From NCBI GenBank assembly GCA_030435675.1, contig CM059624.1, positions 7,154,769 through 7,218,768 on the forward strand: a stretch of DNA of 64,000 nt, in the 5' to 3' direction. Below are positions 44,660 to 52,923 of the stretch, one piece after another (within the stretch, counting starts at the first letter, position 1; each line of letters starts with the position of its first letter). A model generated the notes under the pieces. It had not been told where the DNA came from. It did not search any database and worked only from the letters and a program-made list of their open reading frames with translations. The translations under genes were made by a program, and so were the position numbers. The DNA is from Steinernema hermaphroditum (lineage: Eukaryota; Nematoda; Chromadorea; Rhabditida; Steinernematidae).

Positions 44660-46267
44660 TTAGGATCGACGGGGCTTCTCGTCGGACACAGTCTCCAGAG
44701 CGTTTTCGGGAAAACTAGAGATTTCCGAAACAGGCAAGGCAGCCTTCAGCCAAGGAAAGCCGTCTGGGTGCTCACGAGTCATCACTATATGCAGCCTGAA
44801 ACCTAGGCTCTGCTGGCTCGTGCGGATTGTCTCGGCCTTCTCCCTGTACTCAGCCCGTGCACGACAGGTTTTATCGACCTTCTCGAGATTCTCGCAACGA
44901 TCGAGAGGGTAGGTAATGAAGACGACGTTCCTCATGTTCTTCCGATTCGCCCAGATGACCATGTTCTCCAGTTCGTAAACACAGCCCGGCATGTAGAAGA
45001 GAGTCACCTCGTCCTCGGCGAGGCCTTCTTCCGGGGTGGACATGTCGCTCGCCGGAGGAGTCTCAATTCCGATCGAATTGAGGAAGCTCTTCTCGAAGGG
45101 TGTCAGCACCGGCTCGTGGCATCTAACCGTAGTGGGGTTGAATTTCTTGCGCAGGGCCAGGGTGAGCATCAACTGCTGGAGATCGTGGAAATTCCTGCAC
45201 TCCGAGTGGTAGTGCATCGCGAAGCTGCACACCCCCACGAGGGTGATGCGCTCGACACGGCGCCCTCCGAGGACCTTCTGCACTTTTGTCGCTATCTCGT
45301 CGACGTAGTCCCGTTTCTCCAATTCCTCTTCGATCTTGGCGATGTTCTCGGATATGTGTTCAAATGTGGACATCATCTTGAGTCCTGGGGTTTCCTCTCG
45401 GTGGAGGTGCGTAGGCACCGGACACCAGTAGTAGCGGGGTCTTTTCCAGCACTCTACAGTATCCTGTTTCCACGAGAACGCGCTGATCCATTTCGAATTA
45501 GTGATGTAGCGGTTATCGATTTTGTGGATACGGTAGGATAACAGGTCCGTCCGCGTGCCGTTCTCTACGAAATCGCTGAAGTGGTCCACTTCAGAAAGCT
45601 GACAGAGGCAATCCGTAGTCGTTATCAGGATAGTGCCCTTGAGGCCACGCGGCGTCCACCGACTCCAGAGAAAGTCGTTGAGGACGGCGACGCTGCAGTG
45701 CACGCCGTAGACGATGTCCACCTCGTTCTCCGCGGGACACTCCTCCGAGAGATCCTGATACTGTGGGATGTCGGAGGTGACGATCCCCATTCGTCGGAGA
45801 CACTCTTCTTCCTCTCGCGAAAAAGCGCAGTCTTCGAAGACGGTCCTTCTCGGCGAGAAATGATACTTGATGATCGTGACGATCTCCAGTCCGCGATTAC
45901 GGTAGAGACTTCGATCCTCGAGTGTCCACAAGAATTTCAGAAGACGAACACTTCTTCCGGCGACGAGATTCGACAAAGTTTCAAGTACTTCTGGAAGGGT
46001 AATGGGGGTTACTCCGAACCTCCTGCGACCCTCGGCGTTCTTTTCTGGCGCATTCAGTTCGCTAAGGACTCCGGACGTTTCCAGAGCTACGAGCGACTGC
46101 GAAGTCATTTCCGATCTTTTTGTGTAGTTGCAATTGGTTCCTATATGTAGATTATCAAAAAGCGATGCAAATCTAGCATCGCTAAATGTGGCCATAATTG
46201 GTTTCGATGGAGGCAGTCTTTCCAGTCGATGCAGGCGAAGATTTAGCTTCAACGTCAGCTGATCCAT
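44660..46267 (-). CDS. protein with two SRR1-like modules, single exon
   Basis: This intronless 535-codon frame has its C-terminal half resembling the SRR1 family (VGVCSFAMHYHSECRNFHDL, a CHEPVLTPFEKSFLNSIGIE segment, and EDEVTLFYMPGCVYELENMV). The N-terminal half repeats the plan in weaker form (EDCAFSREEEECLRRMGIVT, AENEVDIVYGVHCSVAVLND). SRR1 proteins are linked to circadian or heme-related regulation in plants and animals; the role in nematodes is unclear. Lack of introns among intron-rich neighbours suggests a retrocopy or an old single-exon gene. Confidence 0.65.
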   Translation of the reverse strand: MDQLTLKLNLRLHRLERLPPSKPIMATFSDARFASLFDNLHIGTNCNYTKRSEMTSQSLVALETSGVLSELNAPEKNAEGRRRFGVTPITLPEVLETLSNLVAGRSVRLLKFLWTLEDRSLYRNRGLEIVTIIKYHFSPRRTVFEDCAFSREEEECLRRMGIVTSDIPQYQDLSEECPAENEVDIVYGVHCSVAVLNDFLWSRWTPRGLKGTILITTTDCLCQLSEVDHFSDFVENGTRTDLLSYRIHKIDNRYITNSKWISAFSWKQDTVECWKRPRYYWCPVPTHLHREETPGLKMMSTFEHISENIAKIEEELEKRDYVDEIATKVQKVLGGRRVERITLVGVCSFAMHYHSECRNFHDLQQLMLTLALRKKFNPTTVRCHEPVLTPFEKSFLNSIGIETPPASDMSTPEEGLAEDEVTLFYMPGCVYELENMVIWANRKNMRNVVFITYPLDRCENLEKVDKTCRARAEYREKAETIRTSQQSLGFRLHIVMTREHPDGFPWLKAALPVSEISSFPENALETVSDEKPRRS

Positions 46268-46779
46268 TATTAATCGGCCGGAAGGACACGTGCAGATATG
46301 TGCAGATAACAGGCTGTCTCCGTATGAAGAACCTAGAATGTGTGAAGTATGTATGAAGAGACGCAGACAAAAGTTAACATCTCAAACGTCCTGCCACATT
46401 TTACCATAGCGGAGTTTAATTTCTTTTTTCATTTTTCTAAATTTCTTCCATGAGGACTGGAAAGCGTGGGAAGCTGAACCTTCCACTTCCACAAAAAAAA
46501 CTTTCCTGCAGAATCTTTCTGTAAAATACATTCAAAATTCTTTATTTTGGCACATTCCGTAACAGATAAAAGAGGGCTTCGATGATTCCGGGTTACGAGA
46601 GATGTGATCTTTGGATACATAGGTACGGTATAGGAAAAAGAAAGTTACAATTCGGAATATTTGAAAATAAGCGATTGCGACGTTAGTATGTGAACTAGGG
46701 GGGCCGAGGTGATATTCAAGATTGACCTCCGAATGATGCTAAATGCCACAACGATTACGGTAACACAGAGGCCTGCGGT
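46268..46779. other. intergenic, no gene
   Basis: This lies between the SRR1-like start and the 3' end of the split srx gene. It is AT-rich, with short chance frames only. TACGGTA words occur near 46625 and 46757. Confidence 0.5.
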
Positions 46780-47003
46780 TTACGTCGGAAAAAGTCTGCG
46801 GACTTCCGGGTTGAAGACGATAAGAGCCAGCCTAAAAGGGTCCTACGCCTCGCCCCTGACACTGGCGCCTTACCCATTATTGATGTGAGTCAAGATGACG
46901 CTCTCGAAGGCCGCAATGTTCCATCCCGTCTTGCCCGAGTTTCTGTTGTTCACAATGGAGATAATGGCCAAAGTGCCCATTGGTGAAGTTCTGCACTGTG
47001 GTC
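46780..47003 (-). pseudogene. srx-like chemoreceptor, 3' exons (beyond the LTR insertion)
   Basis: Read on the minus strand, this contains a TM7-like segment (GWNIAAFESVILTHINNG). A ~44-nt intron and a short final exon (LALIVFNPEVRRLF, stop 46782-46780) follow. This matches the end of serpentine receptors of srx type. Its 5' exons are at 55392-56121, beyond the LTR element. The 4-bp GGTC at 47000-47003 is the target-site duplication. The frame at the disrupted exon does not join cleanly to the upstream exon by my reading, so the gene may have been degenerate before insertion. Confidence 0.65.
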
Positions 47004-47252
47004 TGTACGGTGTAGTCGTAGGGTTCCCCTACATCAAATTTCTTTAAAATCCAATCGCCCAGAAGAAACCCAAATAGATGGAGAGCAGCTCCACTCTCAC
47101 GCTGATCGCGCAGGCGATAAGGCTCGGCGCGAGAGAAAGGAACGCGGCAGCTGACCGGTCAAGAGGAGGGAGATAAAAGCGGGCCGCGCGTGCGCTCGCG
47201 GCTCAGTCTCGATTCAGTTTCAGTTTGATTCTACAGGGAGACATCCTGTTCT
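47004..47252 (+). repeat. 5' LTR
   Basis: It starts TGTACGGTGTAG and ends CATCCTGTTCT. A candidate TATA element (ATAAAA) lies at about 47173, upstream of a GC-rich stretch. It matches 55139-55387 except for two substitutions (in the AAATAGATGG and CTCTCACGCTG words). The primer-binding-like site follows at once. Confidence 0.93.
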
Positions 47253-47376
47253 GGTGCCCCGAGTTCTCGACTCCGCTTCAGAAAACTTCAGTGCTTGGCG
47301 ACTTCGTGAGGTTGGTTGTTTCTTTTGGGGGGGGGGGGGGATTTTTTGGCGTAGTACACCTGTGTGGTGGCCAGAG

Positions 47377-47530
47377 GATTGAGTAGGCTTGTGTAGCCAT
47401 TGAGGAAGGCTTGTGTAGCCACTTGTGTTCGTGAAGGCTTGTGTAGCCATTGTGAAAGGCTTGTGTAGCCACCTGTGTTTGTGAAGGCTTGTGTAGCCAT
47501 TTGTGGAGGCTTGTGTAGCCATTTGTGGGC
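47377..47530. repeat. minisatellite in the LTR-element leader
   Basis: Six imperfect units of 20-29 bp share the core AGGCTTGTGTAGCCA(T/C). The run follows a 12-G tract at about 47329-47340 and precedes the Gag start. The leader between 47253 and 47710 is otherwise non-coding. Confidence 0.85.
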
Positions 47531-47710
47531 AGATTTCTGTAGCTGTCCGTGAAACCCAGGCGATCCGTCTGACCCAACCCTCGCTCTCTGTTTCTTTTTT
47601 TTGTGAGGTATTTTGCGCGTGATTGTGTAACTGTTGACTCTATCGCGTCAGTGTTTCTCGTGAACTGTTAGGTCGATCCGATCTCCCAAAAAGAGTTCTC
47701 TGTCAGTAAA

Positions 47711-50032
47711 ATGCCGCCTTCGTTTTTCGCGAATTTCAAGCGCTGGGCGGATGAGAGTGGCGATCGTGATGTGGTCACGGTCTACTCTATTCGTACCGTA
47801 GCCGCGAATTTGTTTTCGTTCGAGAATTCCGTGCAAAGAGATCTGCGCCACCAAAGGCTTCAGATCGAAGAACTTCAGAAGCAAATGGTGGACCTTGTGC
47901 AGAAAATGGGTGAGCTGAGCGCGACTCAACGAAATGTGATGTTGATGATGCAAGAATGTCCTCCCGCCGCTAGGAAGGTTGTCCCGTCGGGTCCTCAAGG
48001 GGAAGAAGACCCTGGGGAGGAAGCTGTGAGTGATGTGGTTGGAGACCCGGACGCTCCGTCGTCGCCAGTGAATGCAATTGATGGACCTGCATTCACGCAA
48101 ATGCCCACGTTCACAGGAAGTTACACTGTCCAATTTGATGATTGGCTTCGTCGCTTCAATGATTTCGGTGACGCGCACTCAGCTCCTTGGGATGACAAGC
48201 AGAAGTTGCTCAAACTGAAATTCTTCTTGGTTGGAGCGGCTCGTGATCGTCTTGATGAGCTTACAGACGACCAGAAGCGCTCTTTCGCAACCGCAACCAA
48301 GCACCTGGGGGATTTGTTTAAAACCCCGGCGCAGCAGGCGGAAGCCAAAAGTCTTCTGAGTACCTGTTATCAGGAGCTGAACGAAGACATTGCGACGTTC
48401 ATGGACCGGTTGAAGAAACTTCTGATGAAAGCCTTTCCGACAAAGTCGAAGGATCGAATTGATCCAGAAATTCAGTTCTTCTTGACCCAGAAGGCGCCTT
48501 CTAACTATAAGGCAGCACTTGAGGTAGCTCTGAAGCTGCAGCAAGAAAGTGCTGTGCGTGACATAGCCAAAGCTCGAGGTCGCCAAGACCTTGATGTGAA
48601 GACTATGGTTCACAAGCTTTGGGAGAAGCATGAAGAGGAGCAGCCCAAACGAGTCTTCTTCGAGGATACACGTCGCCGAGAGGAGTCAAAATCTCCTCGA
48701 CGCGAACGTTCTACCTCCAGAGATTCGAGGGACAATAGGGGTAGTCGCAACTCAGGAAGGAGAGACTTCTCGCGTGATAGGCGTTCGGACAGAGGACGCT
48801 CGCCGGACTACCGCTATTCCCACAGGGACTTCCGCGACTCTCGAGACTATCGGGACTCCCGTGGCTATCGTGATCGCCGTGACTCGCGTGATTACTACAA
48901 CTCTCGAGATTACCGAGACAGACGTGACTCTCATGGCTACCGCGACAGCCAAGATCCTCGTGGCTCACACAGATACCGTACCCCGTCGCGCGACTCTTCT
49001 CGCGACCGCCAGGGGACAAGTCGTGCGAGCTACTCCACAGAGCGCTCAAGGCGTGACCGTTCGTATTCGGAGGAACGCAGAAGATCCTATGACTCTCGCG
49101 ACTACCGTTCATCTGGAAGACATCGCGATGACGACAGGGACGAACAGAAGCCCCCTCGATGCTATCGGTGTCGAAGAGTAGGCCACGTGGCGCGATTTTG
49201 CTACGCGCAGTTCCCCGCTCAACCGGAAAACAATGTCAACTCTGTCTCCCAGGGTGCTCCTGCCGCCGTATCAGGCATACAAGAGCAACTGCAGAAGATG
49301 CAGATGGAGCGCGACGCGCTCATCAAAGAAAACGATAGGCTAGCTCACATATTCGACTTTGAATGTAATGTGATCAATCCTGTTTTGGAATCTCAAATTG
49401 AGGATCCGATGGATTGGTCCTCACTAGAAGAGGATGTGGAGCAACCGGAAGTTCCACTTCAGCCTCAGCAGGAACAAGCAGCGGAGGAGGGTACTAGATA
49501 TCCACAGCCTGTTCTGCGCCAGAAGGCTAACGGTTGGAGTAAGCTCCTCGGGCTTAGCCTTCTGATGTTGCTGGTGATAGCTAAGTCATCGGCATCGTTA
49601 GTGTCGCCCAATCCCTTGATTTGTGACTTGTCGAGAGATCCTGTTCTAAACAGGCTGCCCATGTCTGTTGATTGCCCCCGCTTGGAGGTAAACCCGCATG
49701 ACAAACCCCAGAATGCGACCATTGATCTCTTTAAACCCAACGTGGTGCAGTACGAGACAATAGCCACACTATGCAAGGTGGTCACGTCAAAGGTTGAGTA
49801 CTATACCAACCTGGTTGGCGACAACTTCGAGACCAAGTCCACGAAAACCCACTTGATCCAGGCCGCAGAGTGCCGCCGCATGATAGAAACCAAAGAATGT
49901 GCATTTGGGAAACTTGTCAGTATGGGCAGCATCATGCAAACCGCGAATGAGCTGACATATGAGTGGCATTGGCATTGGCATACCCAATGGCATTCTTTGG
50001 AGCCTTCGTGGGCGCCAAGGAGAGTCAAGTAA
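47711..50032 (+). CDS. LTR-element Gag with Arg-Ser-rich tail, fused to the start of a glycoprotein-like region
   Basis: Residues about 40-85 form a coiled coil. The capsid-like core lies at about 130-300 (FDDWLRRFNDFGDAHSAPWD). A ~170-residue block of SRD/YRD/RDS dipeptides follows, then the CCHC knuckle CYRCRRVGHVARFC near residue 490. After that comes a hydrophobic signal-like segment (LLGLSLLMLLVIAKSSASL, about 49545-49600) and a Cys-containing lumenal-type region. The frame stops at 50032. The following frame overlaps it by 70 nt in a different register, around a GGCATT micro-repeat (about 49966-49984). It probably marks a slippage mutation, though programmed frameshifting cannot be excluded. 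Confidence 0.8.
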   Translation: MPPSFFANFKRWADESGDRDVVTVYSIRTVAANLFSFENSVQRDLRHQRLQIEELQKQMVDLVQKMGELSATQRNVMLMMQECPPAARKVVPSGPQGEEDPGEEAVSDVVGDPDAPSSPVNAIDGPAFTQMPTFTGSYTVQFDDWLRRFNDFGDAHSAPWDDKQKLLKLKFFLVGAARDRLDELTDDQKRSFATATKHLGDLFKTPAQQAEAKSLLSTCYQELNEDIATFMDRLKKLLMKAFPTKSKDRIDPEIQFFLTQKAPSNYKAALEVALKLQQESAVRDIAKARGRQDLDVKTMVHKLWEKHEEEQPKRVFFEDTRRREESKSPRRERSTSRDSRDNRGSRNSGRRDFSRDRRSDRGRSPDYRYSHRDFRDSRDYRDSRGYRDRRDSRDYYNSRDYRDRRDSHGYRDSQDPRGSHRYRTPSRDSSRDRQGTSRASYSTERSRRDRSYSEERRRSYDSRDYRSSGRHRDDDRDEQKPPRCYRCRRVGHVARFCYAQFPAQPENNVNSVSQGAPAAVSGIQEQLQKMQMERDALIKENDRLAHIFDFECNVINPVLESQIEDPMDWSSLEEDVEQPEVPLQPQQEQAAEEGTRYPQPVLRQKANGWSKLLGLSLLMLLVIAKSSASLVSPNPLICDLSRDPVLNRLPMSVDCPRLEVNPHDKPQNATIDLFKPNVVQYETIATLCKVVTSKVEYYTNLVGDNFETKSTKTHLIQAAECRRMIETKECAFGKLVSMGSIMQTANELTYEWHWHWHTQWHSLEPSWAPRRVK

Positions 50033-52923
50033 TAAACTGTTTTCTCCTGGAAACCTCAGTACTGGCTCGCTTCGGCAGTGACTTCATCGAGTCGCCAATT
50101 GGCAGCACCCGAGGGTGTCGCTACCATGAAGGCCACTGCCCTCTCGCTGATGGCTCCATGCTTCTGTGGGAGCCCGAAAAGGAGCAGTCCTGCAGGTTCG
50201 TGCACATGGACAGGTGGTCGGGCACGTTCATAGGTGATGGCTGGATTTCTGACTCCAGAGAATTTGCCATAACTTTCACGCAGCCATGGGAGACCCTCAT
50301 GGACTGTGACCAACCACTTGTAGTGTCCATCCAAGGCTATGCTGTTCTTAGGAACCAGCTGCCCAGCGAGGCTTCGCCTCGACCAAAACGAACACCTTTT
50401 ATTCCTAAAGTAGAAGTAGGCCTCGTCTTCTCGAATCAGCTTGCTGCCCAATTGACGGCGCTAGCTCATGGGGTCGTTGAAACTGAAACAATGATGTATG
50501 AGCAAGCATTCTCTACGCTATGCTCAAACATGAACTTGATGCTCAAGATGTCCATGACCACAGCATACAGTAACCCAACCCTGCTGGCCCGGTTTCTGTT
50601 AAACGAGTCAGCCTTAGTAGCATCACTCACCCCTCCTGACTACCTAGAAATCTGGCCGTGTGCCCCGGTCATGGATAGTGAGCTGGTATTCTCACCAGAG
50701 CACGGGAATGAAACATGCTTTGAGTTCCCCCGGGTTACCTTCACTGTAGCAAACTCAACGCGGGTTGCCCACTTTGATCCCTTTACTCAACTGCTATCCC
50801 AAACCTCTCTTGAAATTCCTTGTGACTCGAAGAGAATCATGTATTTCATGAAAGATCACAAGTTCTTCCAAGTAGACAAGAGTACAGGCAAAGTGACACC
50901 AGTCGAAAGCTCCATACAACAACTTTCGCTGGGCAATAATGAGATCCTCATTCCCAAAATCCACACGTTAGCTTTCCATAATTTGGTAATCTCCAATATA
51001 TCAGAGCTTTTCCCAGCTCAACACATTGGTGCGATGGTAAGCGCTCAAGCTTCCCTACAAATGATAAACCAAAGATCCTTGGGGAAGCTCATGCTCGCCT
51101 CAGGAGTAGAAGGCCCCCTAACCCAAGTAAGAAAGACCGTAGTCTCCTCCATCAGGGACTACCTTTGCATCCACTGGTGGCGGGTATGGGTCACAGTAGT
51201 GGCAACACTATACACCCTGAAACTTGTCCTTCCACCACTCCTGTGGTACTTGAGCCTGAGGACGAATTACTTCCAGCACCCAGTCTTCGGTTCTCTGAGA
51301 GCTCCCATGATCCCCCAGCAGAACGATGCATCCATCACAGTGGCAGAGAGACAGCAGACTATTGAGGTAATGTCCCTGTCTAAAGCGTTTTGTTGCCAAG
51401 TAGTTGGGAAAATAAATGGCATACACATGCCCATGCTGTTGGACACGGGAGCGGGCATCTCAATAGCTCATGAGTCCTTAGCTCCACTCGTTAAGGCAAA
51501 ACCGAGGCCAATCTCGTCGTCAGCGATAGCGGCCTCAGGGCATGCCATCTCGATACGATCCAAGATTGCCGCGACTGTCGAAGTTGCGGGTCATGAGGCT
51601 TCGGTAATGATCTCTTTAACGGATAATCCGCACATAGTGAAGAATTCTTCCTATGAGCTGATAATTGGCACAGATGCGCTGCGCCAATTACCGCCAATTA
51701 CGTTCGATTTCCGAGGCAATAAATGTCTGCTAGGTGGACGCTCCGTAACTCTTGGAGCGCCCAAAGACGCGAAACTATCAGCTATTCCAGTTAGGGCACT
51801 ACAAAACCAAATTTTATTGCCAGGGCATGAGACAAAGGTTCCTTGCCGCCTACCCGAGAAGGCATGCAAGGTGAACCGTGCCTTCATAATCACCGACGGC
51901 ACGGAATCCCTGACTCAAAATGAGGCGAAGGTGCAACCATGCGTTGTCGAACCAAAAGGAGAAAAGGTGTTCATCATTATCTCCAATCCAACCAATCAAC
52001 CCATTCCAATCTTCAAGGGTATGGAACTGGCCAAAGCCTCGCTCTTAAAAATGAGAGAAGGTAGATTAATGGAGATAACCTGTGATGACCCACCTACCTC
52101 CCCTAACCAAAAGGTGGATCCCACCTTCCAAATAAATTTCAACAACTGCGAGTGCGATGAAGCAGATAAACGTGACCTCATCAAGCTAACTGAGGAGTAC
52201 GCGGACGTGTTCAGTAAGAATCGCTATGACTTGGGACACTGCAAAGTGCTTCCCCATAAGATTGAAACAACGACTGACCGTCCGATTGCCTCAAGACCCT
52301 ATAAGATACCCCACAAGTACCGTGAGGAGCTTGAGAAGCACATCACAGACCTCCTTAAAGCTGGAGTGTTAAGAGAAGAAGACACTCCCTGGCTCTCAAA
52401 CATAGTCATAGTCCAAAAGAAAGACGGCTCCTGGAGACCATGCATTGATTTTCGCAAACTAAATGAGGTCACCATACCTTCAGCATTTCCCCTACCAAGA
52501 CTAGACATGATACTCAACACCATTCAAGGTGCCGTTTACATGTCCACCTGTGATTTAAATGCTGGATTCATGCAAATTGCACTCCACCCCTCCTCCGTTT
52601 CCAAATGTGGTGTAATTTTGGAAAACAAAACCTATGTAGTCGAGCGCCTCCCTTTCGGGTTGAAGAATGCCACCTCAGCCTTTGGGAGAGTCATGGCGAA
52701 AGTACTAGGAGGTCTGGAATCGGATGTCATCGTCTATGTGGATGACATCTTGGTGTTCACAAAGACTCATGACTTCCAAGAAAGACTCTCCTCAACGCCC
52801 GCAGGTGGTCTTGCGGGCGTTGAGGAGAGTCCACCTGCGGGCGTTGAGGAGAGTCTTTCAGCGCTTCCGGGAAGCTTACTTGCTCTCCCCGAAGAAATGC
52901 CTCTTCGCCCGGAGATCCGTTGA
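49963..52923 (+). CDS. glycoprotein-like region, aspartic protease and N-terminal RT of the LTR element
   Basis: The first ~400 residues are Cys-rich with several N-X-S/T sites and a dibasic RPKR site (50380-50391). They end in a strongly hydrophobic span (about 51170-51270) that looks like a membrane anchor. It then runs in frame into the protease (MPMLLDTGAGISIA, about 51430) and RT (HKYREELEKHITDLLKAGVL, WRPCIDFRKLNE, YVDDILVF at about 52735). The RT frame is lost right after YVDD at an inverted duplication and stops at 52923. A surface-glycoprotein role is inferred from layout, not homology. Confidence 0.75.
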   Translation: MALALAYPMAFFGAFVGAKESQVINCFLLETSVLARFGSDFIESPIGSTRGCRYHEGHCPLADGSMLLWEPEKEQSCRFVHMDRWSGTFIGDGWISDSREFAITFTQPWETLMDCDQPLVVSIQGYAVLRNQLPSEASPRPKRTPFIPKVEVGLVFSNQLAAQLTALAHGVVETETMMYEQAFSTLCSNMNLMLKMSMTTAYSNPTLLARFLLNESALVASLTPPDYLEIWPCAPVMDSELVFSPEHGNETCFEFPRVTFTVANSTRVAHFDPFTQLLSQTSLEIPCDSKRIMYFMKDHKFFQVDKSTGKVTPVESSIQQLSLGNNEILIPKIHTLAFHNLVISNISELFPAQHIGAMVSAQASLQMINQRSLGKLMLASGVEGPLTQVRKTVVSSIRDYLCIHWWRVWVTVVATLYTLKLVLPPLLWYLSLRTNYFQHPVFGSLRAPMIPQQNDASITVAERQQTIEVMSLSKAFCCQVVGKINGIHMPMLLDTGAGISIAHESLAPLVKAKPRPISSSAIAASGHAISIRSKIAATVEVAGHEASVMISLTDNPHIVKNSSYELIIGTDALRQLPPITFDFRGNKCLLGGRSVTLGAPKDAKLSAIPVRALQNQILLPGHETKVPCRLPEKACKVNRAFIITDGTESLTQNEAKVQPCVVEPKGEKVFIIISNPTNQPIPIFKGMELAKASLLKMREGRLMEITCDDPPTSPNQKVDPTFQINFNNCECDEADKRDLIKLTEEYADVFSKNRYDLGHCKVLPHKIETTTDRPIASRPYKIPHKYREELEKHITDLLKAGVLREEDTPWLSNIVIVQKKDGSWRPCIDFRKLNEVTIPSAFPLPRLDMILNTIQGAVYMSTCDLNAGFMQIALHPSSVSKCGVILENKTYVVERLPFGLKNATSAFGRVMAKVLGGLESDVIVYVDDILVFTKTHDFQERLSSTPAGGLAGVEESPPAGVEESLSALPGSLLALPEEMPLRPEIR
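52780..52859. repeat. 29-bp inverted duplication breaking the RT frame
   Basis: A 29-bp word (52780-52808) is followed by its exact reverse complement at 52831-52859. Between them lies a partial direct copy of the second (TTGCGGGCGTTGAGGAGAGT, 52811-52830). The extra ~70 nt shift the RT frame. The pattern suggests a template-switch or hairpin-mediated error during reverse transcription. Confidence 0.85.

Noticed and set aside
47377..47530. Coding potential of the minisatellite (HKWLHKP-type repeats on the minus strand)
   Set aside because: The three minus frames are all repetitive because of the repeat unit. It lies in the LTR-element leader, opposite to its transcription.
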